Shown here: positions 53,610 to 64,000 of the stretch, one piece after another
How positions within the stretch are numbered: the stretch's first letter is position 1
Layout of the letters: each line of letters begins with the position of its first letter
Notes under the pieces: model-generated
What the model saw: only the letters and a program-made list of their open reading frames with translations
What the model was told of the DNA's origin: nothing
Databases searched by the model: none
DNA from: Sipunculus nudus
Taxonomy: Eukaryota > Annelida > Sipuncula > Golfingiida > Sipunculidae
Assembly (NCBI GenBank): GCA_026874595.1
Contig: CM049313.1
Location: 28,950,008 to 29,014,007, forward strand
DNA: 64,000 nucleotides
Direction of reading: 5' to 3'
Position numbers and translations under genes: made by a program

Positions 53610-55140
53610 CCGCTGCCGCCCAGTAAAATACGACATTAATATAAATCTTGAAAAATGGTGTAGTTTTGAATAATGAACTGGGGCTGTTCAACACCCTTCG
53701 ATGGCAAAATCAAAAATGAACTATACATCATTGGAAAGCATATTTAAAATGCTATCGACTAAACTGCATCCGATCAGGTGTACAAAGCACCGTTTTTCCG
53801 CTACCGCCCACTAAAATACGATATTGATATAAATCTTGAAAAATGGTGTAGTTTAGAATAATGAACTGGTCTGTACAACACCCTTCGACGGCAAAATCAT
53901 ATATAAACTATACATCATTGGAAAGCACATTTAAAATTCTATCGAGTAAACCCCGTCCCATTAGGTGTACAAAGCACCGTTTTTGCGCTACCGCCCACTA
54001 AAATACGACATTTATATAAATCTTGAAAAATGGTGTAGTTTAGAATAATGAACAGGTCTGTACAACACACTTCGACGGCAAAATCATATATAAACTATAC
54101 ATCATTGGAAAGCACATGTAAAATGCTATCGATTAAACCCCGTCGGAATAGGTCACAACAGACCGTTTTTCCGCTACCGCCCAGTAAAATACGACATTAA
54201 TATAAATCTTGAAAAATGGTGTAGTTTTGAATAATGAACTGGGGCTGTACAACACCCTTCGACGGCAAAATCATATATAAACTATACATCATTGGAAAGC
54301 ACATTTAAAATTCTATCGATAAAACCTCGTCCCATTAGGTGTAGAACGCACCGTTTTTTCCGCTACCGCCCACTAAAATACGACATAAATATCAATTTTG
54401 AAAAATGGTGTAGTTTTGAATAAAGAACTGGTCTGTACAACACTCTTTAAAGGGAAAATCATATATAAACTATTCATCATTCGAAAATACATTTAAAATG
54501 CTATCGATTAAACCCCGTCCGAATAGGTGAACAACGCACCGTTTTTCCGCTACCGCCCACTAAAATACGACATTAATATGAATCTTGAAAAATGGTGTAG
54601 TTTTGAATAAAGAACTGGTCTGTACAACACCCTTCAACTGCAAAATCATATGTAAACTAGACATCATTCGAAAGCACATTTAAAATTCTATCGATTAAAC
54701 CCCGTCCGAATAGGTGTACAACTCACCGTTTTTCCGCTACCGCCCACTAAAATACGACATTAATATAAATCTTGAAAAATGGTGTAGTTTTGAATAATGA
54801 ACTGGTCTGTACAACACCCTTCGTCGGCAAAATCATATATAAACTATACATCATTGGAAAGCACATTTAAAATTCTATCGATTAAACCCCGTCCGATCAG
54901 GTGTACAACGCATCGTTTTTGCGTTACCGCCCACTAAAATACGACATTCATATAAATCTTGAAAAATGGTGTAGTTTAGAATAATGAACTGGTCTGTACA
55001 ACACTCTTCGACGGCAAAATCATATATAAACTATACATCATTGGAAAGCACATGTAAAATGATATCGATTAAACCCCGTCCGATCAGGTGTACAACGCAT
55101 CGTTTTTGCGTTAACGCCCACTAAAATACGACATTCATAT
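53610..55140. repeat. Divergent block H2
   Basis: It shows the same monomer order as H1 at +3362 to +3364. Private changes are CTTTAAAGGG near 54445 and ATCAATTTTG near 54391. It shares AACTAGACATC with H3 but not H1. After it come a GGTGCAG unit and a GAACAGGTCTG unit similar to 48.4 kb. Confidence 0.87.
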
Positions 55141-55546
55141 AAATCTTGAAAAATGGTGCAGTTTTGAATAATGAACAGGTCTGTACAACACACTTCGACG
55201 GCAAAATCATATATAAACTATACATCATTGGAAAGCACATGTAAAATGCTATCGATTAAACCCCGTCCGATTAGGTGTACAAAGCACCGTTTTTGCGTTA
55301 CCGCCCACTAAAATACGACATTCATATAAATCTTGAAAAATGGTGTAGTTTTGAATAATGAATTGGTCTGTACAACGCCCTTCGACGGCAAAATCATATA
55401 TAAACTATACATCATTGGAAAGCACATTTAAAATTCTATCGATTAAACCCCGTCCGAATAGGTGTACAACGCACCGTTTTTCCGCTACCGCCCACTAAAA
55501 TAGACATTAATATAAATCTTGAAAAATGGTGTAGTTTTGAATAATG

Positions 55547-57350
55547 AACTGGTCTGTACAACACCCTTCGACGGCAAAATCATATATTAACTATACATCA
55601 TTCGAAAATACAATTAAAATGCTATCGTTTAAACCCCGTCCGATCAGGTGAACAACGCACCGTTTTTCTGCTACCGCCCACTAAAATACGACGTTACTAT
55701 AAATCTTGAAAAATGGTGTAGTTTTGAATAATGAACTGGTCTGTACAACACCCTTCGACGGCAAAATCATATATAAACTATACATCATTGGAAAGCACAT
55801 TTAAAATGCTATTGATTTAACCTCGTCCGATCAAATGTACAACGCTCCGATTTTCCGCTACCGCCCAGTAAAATACGACATTAATATAAATCTTGAAAAA
55901 TGAAGGTAGTTTTGAATAATGAACTGGGGCTGTACAACACCCTTCGACGGCAAAATCATATATAAACTATACATCATTGGAAAGCACATGTAAAATGCTA
56001 TCGATTAAAGCCCGTCCGATCAGGAGTACAACGCACCGTTTTTGCGTTACCGCCCACTAAAATACGACATTCATATAAATCTTGAAATATGGTGTAGTTT
56101 TGAAGAATGAATTGGTCTGTACAACACCCTTCGACGGCAAAATCATATATAAACTATACATCATTGGAAAGCATATTTAACATTCTATCGATTTAACCAC
56201 GTCCGAATAGGTGTAAAACGCACCGTTTTTCCGCTACTGCCCACTAAAATACGACATTCATATAAATCTTGAAATTTGGTGTAGTTTTGAATAATGAACT
56301 GGTCTGTACAACACCTTTCGACGGCAAAATCATATATAAACTATACATCATTGGAAAGCACATTTAAAATTCTATCGATTAAACCCCGTCCGATCAGGTG
56401 TACAACGCACCGTTTTTCCGCTACCGCCCAGTAAAATACGACATTAATATAAATCTTGAAAAATGGTGTATTTTGAATAATGAACTGGTCTGTACAACAC
56501 CTTTCGACGGCAAAATCATATATAAACTATACATCATTGGAAAGCACATTTAAAATGCTATTGATTTAACCCCGTCCGATCAAGTGTACAACGCTCCGTT
56601 TTTCCGCTACCGCCCAGTAAAATACGACATTAATATAAATCTTGAAAAATGGTGTAGTTTTGAATAATGAACTGGGGCTGTTCAACACCCTTCGATGGCA
56701 AAATCAAAAATGAACTATACATCATTGGAAAGCATATTTAAAATGCTATCGACTAAACTGCATCCGATCAGGTGTACAAAGCACCGTTTTTGCGCTACCG
56801 CCCACTAAAATACAACATTCATATAAATCTTGAAATATGGTGTAGTTTTGAATAATGAATTGGTCTGTACAACACCCTTCGACGGCAAAATCATATATAA
56901 ACTATACATCATTGGAAAGCACATTTAAAATTCTATCGATTTAACCCCGTCCGAATAGGTGTACAACGCACCGTTTTTCCGCTACTGCCCACTAAAATAC
57001 GACATTCATATAAATCTTGAAATTTGGTGTAGTTTTGAATAATGAACTGGTCTGTACAACGCCCTTCGACGGCAAAATCATATATAAACTATACATCATT
57101 GGAAAGCACATTTAAAATTCTATCGATTAAACCCCGTCCGATCAGGTGTACAACGCACCGTTTTTCCGCTACCGCCCACTAAAATACGACATTCATATAA
57201 ATCTTGAAAAATGGTGTAGTTTTGAATAATGAACTGGTCTGTACAACACCTTTCGACGGCAAAATCATATATAAACTATACATCATTGGAAAGCACATTT
57301 AAAATGCTATTGATTTAACCCCGTCCGATCAAGTGTACAACGCTCCGTTT
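55547..57350. repeat. c-a-b-k-m-i-k-g-m block, partners near 40.0 and 60.97 kb
   Basis: GAAGAATGAATTGG lies at 56102 here, 40571 in the first partner and 61528 in the third. c units with TTTCTGCTACC open all three. The g-m-i-k-g-m sequence then leads into an H block both here and after 62.97 kb. Private changes are GCTCCGATTTTCC near 55845, AACCACGTCC near 56195 and GGTGTATTTTG near 56465. Confidence 0.84.
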
Positions 57351-58640
57351 TTCCGCTGCCGCCCAGTAAAATACGACATTAATATAAATCTTGAAAAATG
57401 GTGTAGTTTTGAATAATGAACTGGGGCTGTTCAACACCCTTCGATGGCAAAATCAAAAATGAACTATACATCATTGGAAAGCATATTTAAAATGCTATCG
57501 ACTAAACTGCATCCGATCAGGTGTACAAAGCACCGTTTTTCCGCTACCGCCCACTAAAATACGATATTGATATAAATCTTGAAAAATGGTGTAGTTTAGA
57601 ATAATGAACTGGTCTGTACAACACCCTTCGACGGCAAAATCATATATAAACTATACATCATTGGAAAGCACATTTAAAATTCTATCGAGTAAACCCCGTC
57701 CCATTAGGTGTACAAAGCACCGTTTTTGCGCTACCGCCCACTAAAATACGACATTTATATAAATCTTGAAAAATGGTGTAGTTTAGAATAATGAACAGGT
57801 CTGTACAACACACTTCGACGGCAAAATCATATATAAACTATACATCATTGGAAAGCACATGTAAAATGCTATCGATTAAACCCCGTCGGAATAGGTCACA
57901 ACAGACCGTTTTTCCGCTACCGCCCACTAAAATACGACATTAATATAAATCTTGAAAAATGGTGTAGTTTTGAATAATGAACTGCGGCTGTACAACACCC
58001 TTCGACGGCAAAATCATATATAAACTATACATCATTGGAAAGCACATTTAAAATTCTATCGATAAAACCTCGTCCTATTAGGTGTAGAACGCACCGTTTT
58101 TTCCGCTACCGCCCACTAAAATACGACATAAATATCAATCTTGAAAAATGGTGTAGTTTTGAATAAAGAACTGGTCTGTACAACACTCTTTAACGGGAAA
58201 ATCATATATAAACTATTCATCATTCGAAAATACATTTAAAATGCTATCGATTAAACCCCGTCCGAATAGGTGAACAACGCACCGTTTTTCCGCTACCGCC
58301 CACTAAAATACGACATTAATATGAATCTTGAAAAATGGTGTAGTTTTGAATAAAGAACTGGTCTGTACAACACCCTTCAACTGCAAAATCATATGTAAAC
58401 TAGACATCATTCGAAAGCACATTTAAAATTCTATCGATTAAACCCCGTCCGAATAGGTGTACAACTCACCGTTTTTCCGCTACCGCCCACTAAAATACGA
58501 CATTAATATAAATCTTGAAAAATGGTGTAGTTTTGAATAATGAACTGGTCTGTACAACACCCTTCGTCGGCAAAATCATATATAAACTATACATCATTGG
58601 AAAGCACATTTAAAATTCTATCGATTAAACCCCGTCCGAT
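57350..58640. repeat. Divergent block H3
   Basis: Same order as H1 and H2, but it stops after the CTTCGTCGGC unit, which passes into a g-type tail without CGCATCG. Private changes are ACTGCGGCTG near 57982 and CGTCCTATTAGG near 58071. It shares AACTAGACATC with H2. Confidence 0.86.
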
Positions 58641-61600
58641 CAGGTGTACAACGCACCGTTTTTCCGCTACCGCCCACTAAAATACGACATTCATATAAAT
58701 CTTGAAAAATGGTGTAGTTTTGAATAATGAACTGGTCTGTATAACACCCTTCGACGGCAAAATCATATATAAACTATACATCATTGGAAAGCACATTTAA
58801 ATTTCTATCGATTAAACCCCGTCCGAATAGGTGTACAACGCACCGTTTTTCCGCTACCGCCCACTAAAATAGACATTAATATAAATCTTGAAAAATGGTG
58901 TAGTTTTGAATAATGAACTGGTCTGTACAACACCTTTCGACGGCAAAATCATATATAAACTATACATCATTGGAAAGCACATTTAAAATTCTATCGATTA
59001 AACCCCGTCCGATCAGGTGTACAACGCACCGTTTTTCCGCTACCGCCCACTAAAATACGACATTCATATAAATCTTGAAAAATGGTGTAGTTTTGAATAA
59101 TGAACTGGTCTGTATAACACCCTTCGACGGCAAAATCATATATAAACTATACATCATTGGAAAGCACATTTAAATTTCTATCGATTAAACCCCGTCCGAA
59201 TAGGTGTACAACGCACCGTTTTTCCGCTACCCCCCACTAAAATAGACATTAATAAAAATCTTGAAAAATGGTGTAGTTTTGAATAATGAACTGGTCTGTA
59301 CAACACCCTTCGACGGCAAAATCATATATAAACTATATATCATTGGAAAGCACATATAAAATGCTATCGATTTAACCCCGTCCGATCAAGTGTACAAAGC
59401 ACTGTTTTCCGCTAACGCCCACTAAAATACGACATTCATATAAATCTTGAAAAATGGTGTAGTTTTGAATAATGAACTGGTCTGTACAACGCCCTTCGAC
59501 GGCAAAATCATATATAAACTATACATCATTGGAAAGCAAATTTAAAATTCTATCGATTAAACCCCGTCCGATCAGGTGTACAACGCACCGTTTTTCCGCT
59601 ACCGCCCACTAAAATACGACATTCATATAAATCTTGAAAAATGGTGTAGTTTAGAATAATGAACTGGTCTGTACAACACCCTTCGACGGCAAAATCATAT
59701 ATAAACTATACATCATTGGAAAGCACATGTAAAATGATATCGATTAAACCCCGTCCGATCAGGTGTACAACGCACCGTTTTTGCGTTACCGCCCACTAAA
59801 ATACGACATTCATATAAATCTTGAAAAATGATGTAGTTTTAAATAATGAACTGGTCTGTACAACACCCTTCGACGGCAAAATCATATATTAACTATACAT
59901 CATTCGAAAATACAATTAAAATGCTATCGTTTAAACCCCGTGCGATCAGGTGAACAACGCACCTTTTTTCCGCTACCGCCCACTAAAATACGACCTTACT
60001 ATAAATCTTGAAAAATGGTGTAGTTTTGAATAATGAACTGGTCTGTACAACACCCTTTGACGGCAAAATCATATATAAACTATACATCATTGGAAAGCAC
60101 ATTTAAAATGCTATTGATTTAAACTCGTCCGATCAAATGTACAACGCTCCGTTTTTCCGCTACCGCCCAGTAAAATACGACATTAATATAAATCTTGAAA
60201 AATGAAGGTAGTTTTGAATAATGAACTGGGGCTGTACAACACCCTTCGACGGCAAAATCATATATAAACTATACATCATTGGAAAGCACATGTAATATGC
60301 TATCGATTAAAGCCCGTCCGATCAGGAGTACAACGCACCGTTTTTGCGTTACCGCTCACTAAAATACGACATTCAAATAAATCTTGAAATATGGTGTAGT
60401 TTTGAATAATGAATTGGTCTGTACAACACCCTTCGACGGCAAAATCATATATAAACTATACATCATTGGAAAGCACATTTAAAATTCTATCGATTTAACC
60501 CCGTCCGAATAGGTGTACAACGCACCGTTTTTCCGCTACTGCCCACTAAAATACGACATTCATATAAATCTTGAAATTTGGTGTAGTTTTGAATAATGAA
60601 CTGGTCTGTACAACGCCCTTCGACGGCAAAATCATATATAAACTATACATCATTGGAAAGCACATTTAAAATTCTATCGATTAAACCCCGTCCGATCAGG
60701 TGTACAACGCACCGTTTTTCCGCTACCGCCCACTAAAATACGACATTCATATAAATCTTGAAAAATGGTGTAGTTTAGAATAATGAACTGGTCTGTACAA
60801 CACCCTTCGACGGCAAAATCATATATAAACTATACATCATTGGAAAGCACATGTAAAATGATATCGATTAAACCCCGTCCGATCAGGTGTACAACGCACC
60901 GTTTTTGCGTTACCGCCCACTAAAATACGACATTCATATAAATCTTGAAAAATGATGTAGTTTTGAATAATGAACTGGTCTGTACAACACCCTTCGACGG
61001 CAAAATCAAATATTAACTATACATCATTCGAAAATACAATTAAAATGCTATCGTTTAAACCCCGTCCGATCAGGTGAACAACGCACCGTTTTTCTGCTAC
61101 CGCCCACTAAAATACGACGTTACTATAAATCTTGAAAAATGGTGTAGTTTTGAATAATGAACTGGTCTGTACAACACCCTTCGACGGCAAAATCATATAT
61201 AAACTATACATCATTGGAAAGCACATTTAAAATGCTATTGATTTAACCTCGTCCGATCAAATGTACAACGCTCCGTTTTTCCGCTACCGCCCAGTAAAAA
61301 ACGACATTAATATAAATCTTGAAAAATGAAGGTAGTTTTGAATAATGAACTGGGGCTGTACAACACCCTTCGACGGCAAAATCATATATAAACTATACAT
61401 CATTGGAAAGCACATGTAAAATGCTATCGATTAAAGCCCGTCCGATCAGGAGTACAACGCACCGTTTTTCCGTTACCGCCCACTAAAATACGACATTCAT
61501 ATAAATCTTGAAATATGGTGTAGTTTTGAAGAATGAATTGGTCTGTACAACACCCTTCGACGGCAAAATCATATATAAACTATACATCATTGGAAAGCAT

Positions 61601-62540
61601 ATTTAACATTCTATCGATTTAACCCCGTCCGAATAGGTGTAAAACGCACCGTTTTTCCGCTACTGCCCACTAAAATACGACATTCATATAAATCTTGAAA
61701 TTTGTTGTAGTTTTGAATAATGAACTGGTCTGTACAACACCTTTCGACGGCAAAATCATATATAAACTATACATCATTGGAAAGCACATTTAAAATTCTA
61801 TCGATTAAACCCCGTCCGATCAGGTGTACAACGCACCGTTTTTCCGCTACCGCCCACTAAAATACGACATTAATATAAATCTTGAAAAATGGTGTAGTTT
61901 TGAATAATGAACTGGTCTGTACAACACCTTTCGACGGCAAAATCATATATAAACTATACATCATTGGAAAGCACATTTAAAATGCTATTGATTTAACCCC
62001 GTCCGATCAAGTGTACAACGCTCCGTTTTTCCGCTACCGCCCAGTAAAATACGACATTAATATAAATCTTGAAAAATGGTGTAGTTTTGAATAATGAACT
62101 GGGGCTGTTCAACACCCTTCGATGGCAAAATCAAAAATGAACTATACATCATTGGAAAGCATATTTAAAATGCTATCGACTAAACTGCATCCGATCAGGT
62201 GTACAAAGCACCGTTTTTGCGCTACCGCAACACTAAAATACGACATTCATATAAATCTTGAAATATGGTGTAGTTTTGAATAATGAATTGGTCTGTACAA
62301 CACCCTTCGACGGCAAAATCATATATAAACTATACATCATTGGAAAGCACATTTAAAATTCTATCGATTTAACCCCGTCCGAATAGGTGTACAACGCACC
62401 GTTTTTCCGCTACTGCCCACTAAAATACGACATTCATATAAATCTTGAAATTTGGTGTAGTTTTGAATAATGAACTGGTCTGTACAACGCCCTTCGACGG
62501 CAAAATCATATATAAACTATACATCATTGGAAAGCACATT
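58520..62540. repeat. 3.9-kb block, partner at 37560-41400
   Basis: Second copy. The e unit near 59540 keeps the AAATTTAAAATTCT head but has the g tail GGTGTACAAC and TTCCGCTACC, where the partner has GGTGAACAAC and TTGCGCTACC. That is a local patch of conversion or crossover. GCTACCGCAACACTAAAA near 62223 is a private one-base gain. Confidence 0.87.
58543..59288. repeat. 373-bp g-h dimer repeated twice
   Basis: Third double dimer, 20,957 bases after the first. Its first monomer begins with the H-block variant CTTCGTCGGC, so H3 and the dimer are joined inside a unit. Private changes are TACCCCCCAC near 59229 and AATAAAAATC near 59251. Confidence 0.86.
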
Positions 62541-62970
62541 TAAAATTCTATCGATTAAACCCCGTCCGAATAGGTGTACAACGCACCGTTTTTCCGCTAC
62601 TGCCCACTAAAATACGACATTCATATAAATCTTGAAATTTGGTGTAGTTTTGAATAATGAACTGGTCTGTACAACGCCCTTCGACGGCAAAATCATATAT
62701 AAACTATACATCATTGGAAAGCACATTTAAAATTCTATCGATTAAACCCCGTCCGATCAGGTGTACAACGCACCGTTTTTCCGCTACCGCCCACTAAAAT
62801 ACGACATTCATATAAATCTTGAAAAATGGTGTAGTTTTGAATAATGAACTGGTCTGTACAACACCTTTCGACGGCAAAATCATATATAAACTATACATCA
62901 TTGGAAAGCACATTTAAAATGCTATTGATTTAACCCCGTCCGATCAAGTGTACAACGCTCCGTTTTTCCG
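60973..62970. repeat. c-a-b-k-g-m-i-k block leading into H4
   Basis: It matches 55547 onward at +5426, with one more monomer near 62.5 kb, so H4 lies 5616 bases after H3. The extra unit has CGATTAAACCCC (g or h head), CGAATAGG and GCTACTGCCC with GAAATTTGG (k tail), so it is a hybrid. Confidence 0.84.
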
Positions 62971-64000
62971 CTGCCGCCCAGTAAAATACGACATTAATAT
63001 AAATCTTGAAAAATGGTGTAGTTTTGAATAATGAACTGGGGCTGTTCAACACCCTTCGATGGCAAAATCAAAAATGAACTATACATCATTGGAAAGCATA
63101 TTTAAAATGCTATCGACTAAACTGCATCCGATCAGGTGTACAAAGCACCGTTTTTCCGCTACCGCCCACTAAAATACGATATTGATATAAATCTTGAAAA
63201 ATGGTGTAGTTTAGAATAATGAACTGGTCTGTACAACACCCTTCGACGGCAAAATCATATATAAACTATACATCATTGGAAAGCACATTTAAAATTCTAT
63301 CGAGTAAACCCCGTCCCATTAGGTGTACAAAGCACCGTTTTTGCGCTACCGCCCACTAAAATACGACATTTATATAAATCTTGAAAAATGGTGTAGTTTA
63401 GAATAATGAACAGGTCTGTACAACACACTTCGACGGCAAAATCATATATAAACTATACATCATTGGAAAGCACATGTAAAATGCTATCGATTAAACCCCG
63501 TCGGAATAGGTCACAACAGACCGTTTTTCCGCTACCGCCCACTAAAATACGACATTAATATAAATCTTGAAAAATGGTGTAGTTTTGAATAATGAACTGG
63601 GGCTGTACAACACCCTTCGACGGCAAAATCATATATAAACTATACATCATTGGAAAGCACATTTAAAATTCTATCGATAAAACCTCGTCCCATTAGGTGT
63701 AGAACGCACCGTTTTTTCCGCTACCGCCCACTAAAATACGACATAAATATCAATCTTGAAAAATGGTGTAGTTTTGAATAAAGAACTGGTCTTTACAACA
63801 CTCTTAAACGGGAAAATCATATATAAACTATTCATCATTCGAAAATACATTTAAAATGCTATCGATTAAACCCCGTCCGAATAGGTGAACAACGCACCGT
63901 TTTTCCGCTACCGCCCACTAAAATACGACATTAATATGAATCTTGAAAAATGGTGTAGTTTTGAATAAAGAACTGGTCTGTACAACACCCTTCAACTGCA
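62970..64000. repeat. Divergent block H4, cut by the window end
   Basis: Same order as H1-H3 as far as CTTCAACTGC at the last base. Private changes are GGTCTTTACAAC near 63788 and CTCTTAAACGGG near 63802. The window ends before the positions that separate H1 from H2 and H3. Confidence 0.85.
63971..64000. repeat. Truncated last monomer
   Basis: Thirty bases of a unit with the H-block variant CTTCAACTGC. The array runs past the window. Confidence 0.95.

Larger units (their letters stand above)
1..64000. repeat. Satellite DNA array, 187-bp tandem monomer, about 340 copies
   Basis: The same unit recurs without interruption across the window. Using AACTGGTCTG as a phase marker, successive starts fall at 131, 317, 518, 705, 892 and 1079, and the spacing stays near 187 bp to the end. 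All copies have one orientation. The consensus, counted by hand, has 27 G, 43 C and about 37% G+C. Landmarks in order are CTGTACAACACCCTTCGACG, a TATATAAA tract, CATCATTGGAAAGCAC, TATCGATTAAACCCCG, GTGTACAACGCACCG, a T5 run, CGCTACCGCCCACTAAAA and GAAAAATGGTGTAG. The length is close to a nucleosome plus linker, as in many eukaryotic satellites. No gene, RNA gene, mobile element or unique spacer was seen. Both ends are cut by the window, so the real array is longer. Centromeric or pericentromeric location is inference. Confidence 0.98.

Noticed and set aside
1-64000. CRISPR array
   Set aside because: The 187-bp unit is far too long for a CRISPR repeat, there are no unique spacers and no cas genes.
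1-64000. Tandem 5S rRNA, tRNA or snRNA gene cluster
   Set aside because: I saw no 5S internal control region, tRNA cloverleaf or snRNA core in the monomer. The T5 run alone is not evidence of a polymerase III gene.
1-64000. Telomeric repeat or microsatellite
   Set aside because: No TTAGGG-, TTAGG- or TTTAGGG-type tracts are present. The only short-period features are A-runs of about ten bases and a 12-bp doubling.
1-64000. Transposon or Helitron-derived tandem array
   Set aside because: No terminal inverted repeats, target-site duplications, transposase or reverse transcriptase fragments were seen. An origin of the monomer from part of an element cannot be excluded without a library search.

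Overview
The whole window is one uninterrupted satellite DNA array. A 187-bp AT-rich monomer (about 37% G+C in a consensus counted by hand) is repeated head to tail from base 1 to base 64000, about 340 copies, all in the same orientation. I found no protein-coding gene, no tRNA or rRNA gene, no transposon insertion, no unique spacer and no array edge. This points to eukaryotic constitutive heterochromatin, such as a centromeric, pericentromeric or subtelomeric block. The species cannot be named from the sequence. CpG is over-represented in the monomer, which argues mildly against a genome with heavy CpG methylation, so an invertebrate is a reasonable but weak guess.

The monomers fall into recognisable subtypes defined by shared variants, and the subtypes recur in fixed orders. 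I use letters. e: AAATTTAAAATTCT with GGTGAACAACGC, GCGCTACC and a TTTAGAATAATG end. d: CATGTAAAATGATATCG with GCGTTACC. c: CATTCGAAAATACAATT with CGACGTTACTAT. a: CTATTGATTTAACCTCG with CAAATGTACAACGCTCCG and a TGAAGG end. b: GATTAAAGCCCG with CAGGAGTACAAC and GAAATATGG. k: CGATTTAACCCC with CGAATAGG and GCTACTGCCC. g: close to the consensus. h: TCTGTATAACACC with CGAATAGG. j: GTCGGAATAGGTCACAAC. f: CATATAAAATGC with AAAGCACTG. m: TTGATTTAACCCC with CAAGTGTACAACGCTCCG. i: GACTAAACTGCATCC. The order e-d-c-a-b-k-g-h (8 monomers, about 1.5 kb) is the core higher-order cassette.

Layout. 1-2 kb: a divergent, poorly ordered zone with length variants. 2-14 kb: cassettes carried on three interleaved duplications (offsets about 4.87, 7.13 and 11.44 kb). 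14-24 kb: a 2.9-kb block repeated 6.54 kb downstream, plus a 1494-bp tandem duplication. 22.9-30.4 kb: a 3.9-kb tandem duplication with a visible crossover junction near 26,819. 32-39 kb and 46.4-53 kb: two rearranged copies of a 7-kb region, 14.41 kb apart. 42.6-47 kb: a 1872-bp tandem duplication. 50-64 kb: four copies of a divergent monomer block (H1-H4), alternating with copies of modules from 37-41 kb.

There are no genes to act together. What the window records is a history of unequal exchange on many scales, from one monomer (187 bp) to several kilobases. Short open frames that span one monomer exist only where small indels change the frame, and I rejected them as genes. All coordinates of duplicated blocks come from matching diagnostic variants by eye and are good to a few tens of bases unless a junction is stated.
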